Source: Planctomycetaceae bacterium
GTDB taxonomy: Bacteria; Planctomycetota; Planctomycetia; Pirellulales; Pirellulaceae
Assembly (NCBI GenBank): GCA_024642205.1
Contig: JAHEBQ010000008.1
Span: forward strand, 78,599 to 142,598
Reading direction: 5' to 3'
Length of the DNA stretch: 64,000 bases
In this document: in pieces, positions 18,830 through 28,350 of the stretch
Layout of the letters: each line of letters opens with the position of its first letter
How positions within the stretch are numbered: the stretch's first letter is position 1
Program-made: the position numbers and the translations under genes
The notes under the pieces: generated by a model
Told to the model about the DNA's origin: nothing
Database searches by the model: none
Seen by the model: only the letters and a program-made list of their open reading frames with translations

Positions 18830-20232
18830 GCCAAACCAGAAACCCCTTCACGCAGTTCCAGACGGACGCAACACAAGTCACTGCCGATGATGACCGACGG
18901 AGTTTTCTGCGCAGTTCCATGCGCGGCTACATGAATACCCGTTCGGCGACGCAGGGGCGGTTCATCGATTATGAGTCGGCCCGAATCGCGGCAGGCGAAG
19001 TCAAATGGGAGGCAATTGAAAACCTCGACGTTTACCTCGTTCAGTTTGCCGACAATCTGGAAGCACGCGGGACAAAAGTTCATTGGTGTGACAACAGCGA
19101 ACAGGCACGCGAGACGATCCTGGGAATCCTGAAGGATCATGACGCCAAAACGATCATCAAAAGCAAATGCATGACGACCGAAGAGATCCACTTGAATGAC
19201 CTGTTGTCCCAGGAGGGTTACGAAGTCGTCGAATCAGATCTGGGTGAGTTCATTGTTCAACTCCGCGAGGAAGCGCCCTACCACTTTGTCTTTCCCGCGA
19301 TGCATCTCAAAAAAGAAGAGATCAACAGGCTTTTTCAGGAAAAACTCAAGTCGGTCAGCACGTCCGACCCGGAAGCGTTGACGATGATCGCACGTGAGGT
19401 GCTTCGCGAAAAATACATTCAGGCCGATGTAGGAATCAGTGGAGCGAACTTTGGTATTGCCGAAACCGGGATGATCTCGATCACCGAGAACGAAGGCAAC
19501 GCGAGGTTGACCACTGCGCTTCCCAAAGTCCACATTTCCCTGATGGGAATCGAAAAAGTCATTCCGCGAATTGAGGACCTTGCACTGTTGCTGCCGATGC
19601 TCGCAACCGCCGGTACGGGACAACATTTAACCTGCTACAACTCGCAGTTGGGCGGACCTCGACAGCCTGGCGAAACGGATGGCCCGGACGAGATGCACGT
19701 CGTGTTGCTGGATAACCATCGCACGCGATTGCTGGCCGATCCCGAGCAGCGTGACGCGCTCCGGTGTATCCGGTGTGGAGCCTGTCTGAACGTCTGTCCG
19801 ATTTTCAAAAACGTTGGTGGTCACACCTACGGAACGACCTACCAAGGCCCGATTGGGAGCGTAATTACACCGCACCTCCGAGGGCTCAAAAACTGGAAAC
19901 ACCTGTCCCATTCTTCTTCGTTGTGCGGCGCGTGCACCGAAACATGTCCGGTCAAAATCGACTTGCACCACCACCTGCTCCGAAACCGCCGCAACGCTGC
20001 CGAAAGAGGGGAGGGGGGATTGTTTGAACGAATGTTGATGAAGGGCTTTGTCTTCGTGATGCGTCGACCGTGGGTTTACCGAGCGGTCGGCTGGACGGGA
20101 AAAATTGCTCACTTTTTGAGTAAGCCAATTCATGGAACTCGACTCGATCCGTTCTATCGCTGGAAGAAAACCCGCGATCTTGACGACCCGGCAAAACAGA
20201 GCTTCAAGCAATACTGGAGTTCGCGCAAATGA
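18826..20232 (+). CDS. lutB: L-lactate utilization protein LutB (LUD domain plus 2x[4Fe-4S])
   Basis: A 468-residue subunit. The N-terminal half is a LUD domain (KSKCMTTEEIHLNDLL, SGANFGIAETGMISITENEGNA). The C-terminal half has ferredoxin-type clusters: Cys314, 317, 320 and 324 in CIRCGACLNVCP, and Cys367, 370 and 374 in CGACTETCP. This is the usual LutB order. I chose the ATG at 18826, which overlaps the lutA stop by four bases, over an upstream in-frame start. Its stop overlaps the lutC start in the same way. It probably passes electrons from lactate to an unidentified acceptor. Confidence 0.94.
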   Translation: MSQTRNPFTQFQTDATQVTADDDRRSFLRSSMRGYMNTRSATQGRFIDYESARIAAGEVKWEAIENLDVYLVQFADNLEARGTKVHWCDNSEQARETILGILKDHDAKTIIKSKCMTTEEIHLNDLLSQEGYEVVESDLGEFIVQLREEAPYHFVFPAMHLKKEEINRLFQEKLKSVSTSDPEALTMIAREVLREKYIQADVGISGANFGIAETGMISITENEGNARLTTALPKVHISLMGIEKVIPRIEDLALLLPMLATAGTGQHLTCYNSQLGGPRQPGETDGPDEMHVVLLDNHRTRLLADPEQRDALRCIRCGACLNVCPIFKNVGGHTYGTTYQGPIGSVITPHLRGLKNWKHLSHSSSLCGACTETCPVKIDLHHHLLRNRRNAAERGEGGLFERMLMKGFVFVMRRPWVYRAVGWTGKIAHFLSKPIHGTRLDPFYRWKKTRDLDDPAKQSFKQYWSSRK

Positions 20233-20978
20233 GTCGAGAATCCATCCTTGCCCGGGTTCGCGAGGCGCTGGCCGTCAAGACCGACTCTCATGTCCGGCAC
20301 GTTTCACAGCAAGCCTCCACCACACTCCCTGTATTGGCCAACGGCCCGGAGGGCCGTGCCAAAGCGGTCCGGGAGTTTCTGCCGTTCGTCGGTGAATCAT
20401 TCGCCGAACGTGTCGCGGCATTTGGAATGCTCTCTGAAAAACTGCAAACCGAGTTTATCTGCGTGGCCGACGTCGAAACCGCCCACGGTGAATTGAAACG
20501 ATTGGCCGAATTGAATCAATGGAAGCGGGCTGGTGTGCACGACCACGAGCTTTTGCAGAACTGCACGCAAAACCTTGGCCTTGAGTTGCTTGCCACCAGC
20601 TCCCCATACGAGGTCCGCGATCTCGCAGAATGTGACGTAGGAATTTCGGGTTGCGATGCATTGATCGCGCAAACGGCCAGCGTGTTGGTCACGGCTCATT
20701 CGGCGGGTGGGAGAGCACTTTCCGTGTTGCCGCCACATCACGTCGTCCTAGCGACCGCGGATCAAATGGTTGCTACGATGGCCGATGGATATGAAATACT
20801 GCGTCGCAAACATGGAGACGACTGGCCAAGTTTCATGACGTTCATTACCGGACCCAGCCGAACCGCGGACATCGAACGGGTTCTCGTTCTCGGTGCACAC
20901 GGTCCCAAGAAGCTGTCTGTGATCCTGGTCGGAGGGACGGCCGGATCCTGGGCAGGGCCGAGAAACACCAATCAATGA
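20229..20978 (+). CDS. lutC: L-lactate utilization protein LutC (LUD domain)
   Basis: A 249-residue LUD-domain protein. The signature ECDVGISGCDALIAQTASVL is the conserved LutC/YkgG segment, followed by SVLPPHHVVLATADQMV and TGPSRTADIERVLVLGAHGP. It is the third part of the LutABC lactate oxidation complex. The ATG overlaps the lutB stop (ATGA) and its own stop overlaps the next gene, so the four genes are almost surely one transcript. Confidence 0.93.
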   Translation: MSRESILARVREALAVKTDSHVRHVSQQASTTLPVLANGPEGRAKAVREFLPFVGESFAERVAAFGMLSEKLQTEFICVADVETAHGELKRLAELNQWKRAGVHDHELLQNCTQNLGLELLATSSPYEVRDLAECDVGISGCDALIAQTASVLVTAHSAGGRALSVLPPHHVVLATADQMVATMADGYEILRRKHGDDWPSFMTFITGPSRTADIERVLVLGAHGPKKLSVILVGGTAGSWAGPRNTNQ

Positions 20979-22246
20979 CAATCGCATTTGGATGGATCGC
21001 ACTTGGGACGATGGTCAGTTTGGCCGTTATGCAATCGATCTATGTCTGGCTGCATTGCCGGTTTCTCCAGTCAAACGTGACTGACGAATCGGAAAATTCA
21101 TTTCTTCCGAGGGTCGCCATTATCCTCTGCGTTCGAGGATCCGATCCGAGTTTGAGGGGATGCCTGTCCGGACTGGTTCAGCAGGACTACCCCAACTACG
21201 AGATTCATGTCGTTGCCGATGACCAATTTGATCCGGCACTCCAAACGACACGGAGCTACTTTGCCAGCCAGGAATTATCGCCGCCGAAGATTCACGTGTT
21301 GACCGGACATTCCGATTCGCGAAGCCTGAAGTGTTCAGCCATCATCGGTGCGATCTCGGAACTGGATGACGCGATTGAAGTCATTGCGTTGATTGATGCA
21401 GATGCGGTTGCGGACCGGAATTGGTTGAACGATCTGGTCCGACCACTGGCCGGCAACCTCGTCGGGGCAACAACAGGAAATCGGTGGTTCTCGCCTGCCA
21501 GGAAAAGCTTCGCTGCCAACGTTCGACAAGCGTGGAATGCGGCAGCGATTTGTCAAATGACCTTCTATTCGATTCCGTGGGGTGGTTCGTTGGCGATCAA
21601 ACGATCGGCCATCGATCAATGCAGTCTGCTTCATCATTGGTCCCATTCGTTTTGCGAAGACACCATGCTTACCAGGATCCTGAATTCGAATCAGTTGCGA
21701 ATGGTCCGCGTTCCCCATCTGATCCTGGCCAACGATGAGTCGGCGACGATGGCCGGAACGTTTCAATGGATCGTCCGGCAATTGTTGACGGTTAGGATGT
21801 ACCATCGCGATTGGCCGTTGGTGTTCGCTCACGGGATGGTTTTGGGCGTTAGCTTGATAGCCGTGGTGGTGGCAATTGCAGTGATGTACTTCAGCGGCGA
21901 AAAGACACTGGGCAATCTGTTGTTGATCGTGCTGTTGCTATTTCAAATTGGATATGCCGGTCTGTTTGCAGCGATTCAAAGGGCGAACCTGAAAGTCGTT
22001 CATCGACGCAGCCACACGATCCATCGCACGAATTCGCCGACAGCCTTGATACCCGTGTTCCTGGTAACTCAGTTGCTTTATCCCATCGCTGTTCTGGCAG
22101 CCGCGACCGCGAAACGTGTTTCGTGGCGGGGGATCGAATACGCGATCGGACCAGGGAACACTGTCAGATTGATCGCATACCATCCATTTCGCGATTACAC
22201 AGCGTTGAAATCGGGACCAGGGAAGAGGGCAAGTTCAATCGGTTGA
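20975..22246 (+). CDS. Membrane glycosyltransferase, GT2 family
   Basis: A 423-residue membrane enzyme. One helix at about 5-27 is followed by a GT-A catalytic domain: VAIILCVRG at about 47-55, DYPNYEIHVVADD at 71-83, the metal-binding DADA at 141-144, and the acceptor-site CEDTML with Glu228-Asp229. In place of the usual QxxRW there is a VRQLLTVRMYH segment. Three or so hydrophobic helices follow (about 285-310, 315-335, 360-385). It resembles ceramide glucosyltransferase-like or poly-sugar synthases and would use a nucleotide sugar. Its start overlaps the lutC stop by four bases, which is unexpected because no metabolic link to lactate oxidation is known. Substrate unknown. Confidence 0.85.
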   Translation: MTIAFGWIALGTMVSLAVMQSIYVWLHCRFLQSNVTDESENSFLPRVAIILCVRGSDPSLRGCLSGLVQQDYPNYEIHVVADDQFDPALQTTRSYFASQELSPPKIHVLTGHSDSRSLKCSAIIGAISELDDAIEVIALIDADAVADRNWLNDLVRPLAGNLVGATTGNRWFSPARKSFAANVRQAWNAAAICQMTFYSIPWGGSLAIKRSAIDQCSLLHHWSHSFCEDTMLTRILNSNQLRMVRVPHLILANDESATMAGTFQWIVRQLLTVRMYHRDWPLVFAHGMVLGVSLIAVVVAIAVMYFSGEKTLGNLLLIVLLLFQIGYAGLFAAIQRANLKVVHRRSHTIHRTNSPTALIPVFLVTQLLYPIAVLAAATAKRVSWRGIEYAIGPGNTVRLIAYHPFRDYTALKSGPGKRASSIG

Positions 22247-22382
22247 GTGATCCGTTGTCGAAAATCGAGATGGGCTAACGACATCGATGATCGAGTTTGA
22301 GAGCCAAAACTTGAGGTGTCGATCCCGGTTGGGCGGAATCAATTCGGATCGTCCAGTTGCAACTGCCGGGCTCCGCCCACGA

Positions 22383-22452
22383 GCAAAGAAGTATTCAGGA
22401 CTGGCGACGCGATCGAGCGAAGAAGTACTCAGGACTGGCGACGCGATCGAGC
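22383..22452 (+). repeat. 34-base tandem duplication
   Basis: Two copies of a 34-base unit lie head to tail (22383-22416 and 22417-22450, with two further bases matching) and differ at two positions. They lie between the convergent glycosyltransferase and SDR genes, 50 bases before the latter's stop. The unit contains the palindrome GCGATCGAGC only in part and does not look like a terminator. Confidence 0.85.
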
Positions 22453-22500
22453 AACTCCATCAGATACGAGCCAGATCCGGCTTTGCGGGAACAGCGGGTG

Positions 22501-24006
22501 TTACGAGTCTGACTCGGATTTCTTCGCCATGACGGATTCCAGCGGTGCTGCCCAGTCAATTGAAACTGCGCTTGCATCTTTGTGAGTCACTTCTGATTCG
22601 TCGTTACGAAGCAGCAAATCGTTGATTTGGATATCACTCAGCTTCAAAATGGGACTTGAATCATCCGGCAAGCCAGGTGTGACTTCGAATTTGCCATCAT
22701 TGACGGCCAATTGCCACTGGCCACCGCCAGGTCCGTGAATGTCCAGGCCGAACTTGAGCAAACGGTTGACACCATTGATCCGTAGGACACCCATTGTCTT
22801 CTGTGCGGCGAGTGCGATCTCCGTCAAATGGGTTTCGATCCATCGCGCCACTTTGGGAGTTTTTGGTTTGACTTTGCCCCACCGGTTTTCCTTGCCAAAA
22901 TCAATGAACTGAAAAACCATGTCCTTGTCGAGCGGCGGACAAACCAGGTGACCGGCGAATTTGTTGACATTACTTTTGTCAAAATGAGGATCGCTGGTTT
23001 CATAAGACGCGTAAATGCTGGTGTTCTCAAACAGCTGTTGAGCCAACTCGTTGTCCCCGGTGCGTTCTTTGCCTCGTCCGCAAAACTTTACGCCGCTGGA
23101 ATGAAAATACTCATAGCAATACTCGATGACTTCTCGCGCAGTTGTACATTTGTCGGGAACAAGGTGGTAGGTCCTGCCATGCGCTTCCGGCGTGCATACG
23201 AGGTGGCAGATTGTTTTCGCAACCCAATCCACAGGCACGACGTTTCGTGGCTCGTCGCCTTCCAATGGAATGCTAATCGGAGTTTCAAAGACACCTTCGG
23301 CGTTCCGTGACTGTTCCGGAATCAGCATCGCCATCAGTCGCAAATAGAGGAACAGCCCGTGATAGGTCGAGGTGTATCCGGTTTTGGAATCGCCGACGAT
23401 TACCGCAGGGCGATAAACCGTTTTGGTTTTGAAGCAATCGGATTCCCGAACCATTTGCTCGGCCTGGAACTTGCTGATTTCGTAGTCATTTCGAAACTCC
23501 TGGTTGACATCCAGGTCGTCTTCATAAACGGTGGCGTCCCGTTTGCCACAAACATAGGCAGTTGAAATGTAGTGAAAATGGCTAATGTCGCAAAGCCTGG
23601 AGAAATCGAGGACGTTGGCTGTGCCTCCCAGGTTGGTTTTCCAGGGATCGTCGTCTGGTGTTGCGCCGCTGAACTTCAGCACGGCTGCCCCATGAATCAT
23701 CTGATCGAGGTAGTTTTTTGCCCAGCGAAATTGCTTGGGACTCAATCCGAGGTTCGCCTGAGTTACGTCTCCGGTAAGCAACACAGGGCGGGGAAGGCGA
23801 TGCCCAAGCTCCTCCTCCCACATTTGAAGAATTGTTTCGATCCGCTCGCGAGCGAGCTCCTGTTTCGTCGGGCGAACAAGAACCGCCAGCTGATGACCCT
23901 TCAACAACAGGTCGCGCATTAAGTAGCGGCCCACCAAACCGGTTGCGCCGGTAAGCAACGTGTATCGTTTATTGGTTCGGTATCGAGGATCTTGATGTCG
24001 GTTCAC
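22501..24006 (-). CDS. Thioester-reductase-like SDR (NAD-binding domain 4) with C-terminal extension
   Basis: A 501-residue protein. Residues 16-270 form a Rossmann SDR: LLTGATGLVGRYL at 17-29, the serine motif HYISTAYVCG at about 145-154, and YEISK with Tyr175 and Lys179. The domain is closest in style to the NAD_binding_4 group (male-sterility, fatty acyl-CoA reductase and carboxylic acid reductase thioester domains). The last 90 residues (about 405-495) look like a small alpha/beta domain similar to SCP2 lipid carriers; this is a guess from pattern. It may reduce an acyl thioester or modify a lipid. It is transcribed alone, divergent from the DUF1080 gene. Confidence 0.75.
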   Translation of the reverse strand: MNRHQDPRYRTNKRYTLLTGATGLVGRYLMRDLLLKGHQLAVLVRPTKQELARERIETILQMWEEELGHRLPRPVLLTGDVTQANLGLSPKQFRWAKNYLDQMIHGAAVLKFSGATPDDDPWKTNLGGTANVLDFSRLCDISHFHYISTAYVCGKRDATVYEDDLDVNQEFRNDYEISKFQAEQMVRESDCFKTKTVYRPAVIVGDSKTGYTSTYHGLFLYLRLMAMLIPEQSRNAEGVFETPISIPLEGDEPRNVVPVDWVAKTICHLVCTPEAHGRTYHLVPDKCTTAREVIEYCYEYFHSSGVKFCGRGKERTGDNELAQQLFENTSIYASYETSDPHFDKSNVNKFAGHLVCPPLDKDMVFQFIDFGKENRWGKVKPKTPKVARWIETHLTEIALAAQKTMGVLRINGVNRLLKFGLDIHGPGGGQWQLAVNDGKFEVTPGLPDDSSPILKLSDIQINDLLLRNDESEVTHKDASAVSIDWAAPLESVMAKKSESDS

Positions 24007-24325
24007 AGAGTCGCCCTACGCGTATCGGGGTGGATTCCATTTCCGACAAATCACCATGCAAAATTTGGTACAATTGTCGTCGAAAATGAAAAAACCAGGA
24101 TGCCTGACAAGATTGGATTTGGGAAGAAAACGAAGAAGTGTTTGGGAAAGTTGGAATGTAATTCGATTTTCGGGTCCAACTGCATGTTGGTCGGCAATCC
24201 GGATACAATCCAATGCGAAAAATCAACTATAGTTTGAGTTTGGACACATCATGTCGGCAAAAAGTTTCATTGGACACAAAAACGTCAACCCAACCACCCC
24301 AAATTGCCACCGATCAAGGTCGAGA

Positions 24326-25537
24326 ATGGGGCGATTTTCGGAATTCTTGGCCTTGTTTATCCTGTTTTTTCCATGTTCAGGTCCGGCAAATGCCCGCCAG
24401 AATTCGGATTTTCCGGCTCCGACCCCTGGTTTGACTCAGGCCCAAATTCTTGAAGGTTGGATTTCGCTTTTTGACGGTTCGTCGCTTTTTGGGTGGAAGC
24501 CGGTTTCGGAGGCGGATTGGAAAGTCGAGGAGGGGGAAATCCGGGTATCGCAGGGCGACAGGGGACTGTTGCGAACCACAAGTCAATTTGATGACTTCGA
24601 GATGGTATTGGAGTTCAAGGCAGCCGCAAGAGGCAACAGCGGCATTTTCTTGCGAACCAGCCCTAACCCCACGGATGTATTGAAGGACTGCTACGAACTC
24701 AATATCGCTGATTCCCGGGATCATGATTTTCCAACCGGTTCGTTGGTCGGACGCGCCAAATGTGATCTCAAAGTCGACGACGGCCAGTGGCATCGCTTTC
24801 GAATTCTTGCCGACGGTGCCAGGATCAAAGTCTGGCTTGACGACGAAAAGGCGGTGGAGTACTTCGATCCCCAACCTCTGGGTCGAGGTTACATCGGCCT
24901 GCAATTGAATTCCGGTCCGGCCGCATTTCGAAACATCGCCATCAGACCACTGAACACGAATTCCCTGTTCGATGGCAAGTCCCTCGATCAATGGAGTGCG
25001 GACCAGAAGCTCGAAAGTGAATTCAAGATAACCGGCGACGGCGAGCTTCGAATCCTTAACGGACGAGGACAACTCGAATCCAAAGACCAGTTCGGCGATT
25101 TCGTGTTTTCGGCGCAAGTCAAAACTAATGCGGCTGGTTTGAATTCAGGGATTTTCTTTCGATGCATTCCCGGGGACTTGATGAATGGTTACGAATGCCA
25201 GATTCAAAACCAGTTCAAGGGTCAAGACCGCGCTCAGCCGCTCGACTGTGGAACCGGAGGCATTTTTCGACGCTCTCCTGCCCGATTGGTTAATGCCAAT
25301 GACAATCAGTGGTTTGCCATGACGATCATCACAACAGGCCCCCATGTCAGTGTGTGGGTCAACGGATACCAGGCCACCGACTGGACGGATTCCCGCAAAC
25401 CGGACCCAAATCCGCGAAATGGCCTACGTTTGGAAAAGGGAACCATCATCCTTCAGGGGCATGACCCGACAACGGACATCCTGTTGAAGAATATACGAGC
25501 AAGAGAGTTAACCCGCCGGAGACCACCAACTCAGTAA
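24326..25537 (+). CDS. Secreted protein with two DUF1080 domains (3-keto-disaccharide hydrolase family)
   Basis: A 403-residue exported protein. A signal peptide (MGRFSEFLALFILFFPCSGP) is followed by two concanavalin-like DUF1080 domains. The first starts at GWISLFDGSSLFGWKP and contains NSGIFLRT and DGQWHRFRI; the second starts at NSLFDGKSLDQWSA and contains NSGIFFRC and NQWFAMTI. Members of this family cleave 3-keto-glycosides, and planctomycetes have many copies. I chose the ATG at 24326 since AAGG lies six bases upstream and the signal peptide starts there; an in-frame ATG at 24251 would put 25 polar residues first. The substrate is not known. Confidence 0.85.
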   Translation: MGRFSEFLALFILFFPCSGPANARQNSDFPAPTPGLTQAQILEGWISLFDGSSLFGWKPVSEADWKVEEGEIRVSQGDRGLLRTTSQFDDFEMVLEFKAAARGNSGIFLRTSPNPTDVLKDCYELNIADSRDHDFPTGSLVGRAKCDLKVDDGQWHRFRILADGARIKVWLDDEKAVEYFDPQPLGRGYIGLQLNSGPAAFRNIAIRPLNTNSLFDGKSLDQWSADQKLESEFKITGDGELRILNGRGQLESKDQFGDFVFSAQVKTNAAGLNSGIFFRCIPGDLMNGYECQIQNQFKGQDRAQPLDCGTGGIFRRSPARLVNANDNQWFAMTIITTGPHVSVWVNGYQATDWTDSRKPDPNPRNGLRLEKGTIILQGHDPTTDILLKNIRARELTRRRPPTQ

Positions 25538-25779
25538 TCACAGTTGCGGTTGCAACCGGCGTAGACCGGCCCCTGGCTGCTGCCAAAAAAAAGACTCCCC
25601 GGTTTTGGCTTCGAAAGAAGAGTCACGTCGTGTCTCACCGAGCTGACATGCTTCGGGGCCTGAATTGATGATTCCTGCAGTCGATCCACTCCGCAAACCA
25701 GAGGCTCGCGACATGTTACCATCCCAGCCGTTGCTTCTTTACCGATGGTCGATTGCGGAAGTTGTTTTTTTTGACGCCC

Positions 25780-26715
25780 TTACTTCGCCTGCAGCTGGCG
25801 CAATTTTTTCGGTAAGGGAAAATTGACGTCCTCTTCTCGAACGATCACCGGTTCAACCGTTGCGTCAAATCGATCTTTCAACCATGCAATGCACTCGTTA
25901 ACCACCGCTTCAGGAGCACTCGCTCCAGCCGTAATGAATACCGTCTCGGCACCGTCGAGCCACCGGGGATCCAGATCTGCGGCACCATCGATGAGATGGG
26001 CCGCGACCCCCTCGTCTTCGGCGAGTTCTCGCAAGCGTTGACTGTTGGAGCTGTTCTGACTCCCGAGTACAAAACAGACGTCAGCCTGCGAGGCGATTTT
26101 CTTGACAGCTTCCTGGCGGTTTTGAGTCGCATAGCAGATATCCTCTTTGGGAGGATTGACCAGGTTGACGAAACGCGAACGCAGCCGACCAATGATTCGG
26201 TTGGCATCGTCGACCGACAACGTTGTCTGCGTCAAATAGGCGACCTTCGCGTCGTCGGCGATTTCGAGCTTTTCAACATCCTCTTCCGATTCGACCAGGA
26301 TCATGGCTTGGGGGGCTTCTCCCATTGTCCCGATCACTTCGTCATGTCCGTCATGCCCGATCAGGAAAATCGTGTATCCTTCGCGCGCGTACTTGACCGC
26401 TTCCAGATGAACCTTGGTAACCAATGGACAGGTTGCATCGATGGCGTTGAGGTTTCGTACTTGTGCCAGCCGTCGGATTTCCGGTGAAACTCCATGGGCG
26501 GAGAACAGCAGCACCGAACCGGGTGGAACCTCTTCCAGTTCGTCAACGAATATGGCCCCTTTTTCCTTGAACGACTCGACCACGTACTTGTTATGGACGA
26601 TTTCATGGTAGACGTAGACCGGAGCACCGAACTCCCGCAACGTCAGGTCAAGACTTTCGATCGCCATGTTAACGCCAGCACAAAAACCACGGGGACTGGC
26701 GAGTAGAATTTTCAT
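25780..26715 (-). CDS. ispH: 4-hydroxy-3-methylbut-2-enyl diphosphate reductase (IspH)
   Basis: A 311-residue enzyme of the last step of the MEP isoprenoid pathway, giving IPP and DMAPP. Cys12 (PRGFCAGV), Cys96 (DATCPLV) and Cys194 (DICYATQNRQ) are the three [4Fe-4S] ligands; His41, His74 and His121 and the SSNSQRL segment line the substrate site. I chose the ATG at 26715 because GGAG lies eight bases upstream and PRGFCAGV is then at the usual place. It faces away from the prenyl-synthase-like gene, with 467 bases between them. The stretch downstream (25538-25779) holds a 12-base palindrome at 25547-25558 and no gene. Confidence 0.97.
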   Translation of the reverse strand: MKILLASPRGFCAGVNMAIESLDLTLREFGAPVYVYHEIVHNKYVVESFKEKGAIFVDELEEVPPGSVLLFSAHGVSPEIRRLAQVRNLNAIDATCPLVTKVHLEAVKYAREGYTIFLIGHDGHDEVIGTMGEAPQAMILVESEEDVEKLEIADDAKVAYLTQTTLSVDDANRIIGRLRSRFVNLVNPPKEDICYATQNRQEAVKKIASQADVCFVLGSQNSSNSQRLRELAEDEGVAAHLIDGAADLDPRWLDGAETVFITAGASAPEAVVNECIAWLKDRFDATVEPVIVREEDVNFPLPKKLRQLQAK

Positions 26716-27182
26716 CGAGTTCTCCAAATGGATCACCAGTTTGCGGCAGTCTGGGATCGTCTGCTGGTTCAGGCGAGCGTAGATTCGATCGCCCCAATCT
26801 CTATCCTACACGACCTGCATCTGTTGCGGGAGGCAACCAATCTGAGGTGCCACTCCATCGGAACATTCCAACGTTGGAGGTATGTTGAAATCTTCACGGG
26901 AGGTCGAGGCTTGTGACGAGACCTGCCTGTTTTGGTCCGGTTGGGTTATTCCCTCTCAGGCGACCAACCTGCTCTCAAAGGGCAGCAATTTCGGAGTCAT
27001 TCCGGGAAGCCGCCAATTTGACAGGCTACACGATTCGTTGTTCGCTTCGCCTCCAAATCAATCAACAATTCGAGGGCCTGGAAATTGCCTTCACGCTCCC
27101 GAGCTAGATCAGTTTTTCACGTTTCCATCAGCCCGACAGACGTTGCGATCAGTGAAAAACCGGTTACGATCGACACTACACG
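26716..27182. other. Divergent intergenic region, no gene recognised
   Basis: These 467 bases lie between ispH and the prenyl-synthase-like gene. I found no protein-like frame and no RNA fold. Promoters for both genes must lie here, but no clear boxes stand out. Confidence 0.4.
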
Positions 27183-28163
27183 ATGAGATGGCAAACCGTT
27201 ACCTTGGACGGCAAGCATTCGCCTGACAATGTCGAGAACTTCATGTTGGAAACTGACAAATACGTTGAACTCAATTCGGGTTCGATTGAACGTGGCTACA
27301 AGAGCTGCCATGATGCGGTCAGGAAGTTTTTCAAAGGGCACCTCTGGCCGACAGTTAACCTGCCGGGCGCCCAACGACGGGCGCTCGATACGATTCTGTT
27401 CAACCTCATGCGAACGATTGATTTGTTGGACCTCGAAAGTGTCGACGGTCGGTCTCTTGATGTTTGGAATGAACTGCGCGACGACCTGAGCGACGCGTTT
27501 CGAGATCAGTGTTCTTCCGTTGAACTGGTTGCCCTGGTCGATGCCAGTCGCCGATTCGGGATTCCAAAGCAGTTTCTGTTCGATCCGCTTCGTGGGGCAG
27601 ATCTTTGGATTCGCGCGCAAAAATTTGACTCATTCGAAGAGCTGGAGTCATTTTGCAGCTATGTCGGCGGCTCGTCGCTTGCCTCTGCGATGCCGGTCTT
27701 GGGCTTGATCAAGGCCAATTACGAGGTCGAAGCGATTGAATGCGGCAAGGCGATTATGCTGACCCATTTGCTTGCCAACTGTGTTAGTGATTTCAAGCGA
27801 AACAAGATCTTTCTGGCCCAGGAGGATCTGGAAGACTGCAACGTCGACATTCCGCGTTTAAAGCTACGGCGCCCCAGCCCGTCGTTCCGCCACTTGGTCC
27901 GGCTCTACATTTGTCGCATTCAGGAAATGTTTTATCGCGCAAGGAATCTGGGGCAGTACCTGGATTACGATGGTCGCCGGTCGTTGAAATCGTTGCTGTC
28001 GATCAACTGGCAAACCCTGTTGAAAATGCAGGTCGAACCGGAATGGGTACTTTCACCGGAGGGCGTACTGACTCACCGCGAACGCTTTTTGCTCAGGTCC
28101 CGGCACTTGCTGGGGCTGGAAATGGAACTTCCGATTTTTGTCGAACAATGCGATGATCATTAA
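27183..28163 (+). CDS. Squalene/phytoene synthase-like protein with degraded active-site motifs
   Basis: A 326-residue all-helical protein. The segments GIPKQFLFDPLRGADLW (126-142), FDSFEELESFCSYVGGS (148-164) and LTHLLANCVSDFKRNKIFL (193-211) match the head-to-head prenyl synthase fold in order. However, the two metal-binding motifs are changed: the usual DELVD-like site is IDLLD (79-83), and the second site, usually DxxED, is DFKRN (203-207). This would weaken magnesium and diphosphate binding. It could be a divergent enzyme, a non-catalytic partner as seen for some hopanoid-route proteins, or a scaffold. The nearby ispH makes its potential precursors. Function left open. Confidence 0.7.
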   Translation: MRWQTVTLDGKHSPDNVENFMLETDKYVELNSGSIERGYKSCHDAVRKFFKGHLWPTVNLPGAQRRALDTILFNLMRTIDLLDLESVDGRSLDVWNELRDDLSDAFRDQCSSVELVALVDASRRFGIPKQFLFDPLRGADLWIRAQKFDSFEELESFCSYVGGSSLASAMPVLGLIKANYEVEAIECGKAIMLTHLLANCVSDFKRNKIFLAQEDLEDCNVDIPRLKLRRPSPSFRHLVRLYICRIQEMFYRARNLGQYLDYDGRRSLKSLLSINWQTLLKMQVEPEWVLSPEGVLTHRERFLLRSRHLLGLEMELPIFVEQCDDH

Positions 28164-28350
28164 CCGGAATCCTTCGGCCAGCCAACCAGGATTCGTGGAA
28201 TCGGGGAAATCAGCTTGATGAGATGGCCAAAGCTGATGGTTTCTCCGACTCCGAGTTTGAAATTCGGGGTTTCTGTTGCGGGATCCGTTATCGGAATGAA
28301 AAGTCAGCGAAGATAACCAGGCATTGGCACAGGTTCGGCACAAGAAAAGA

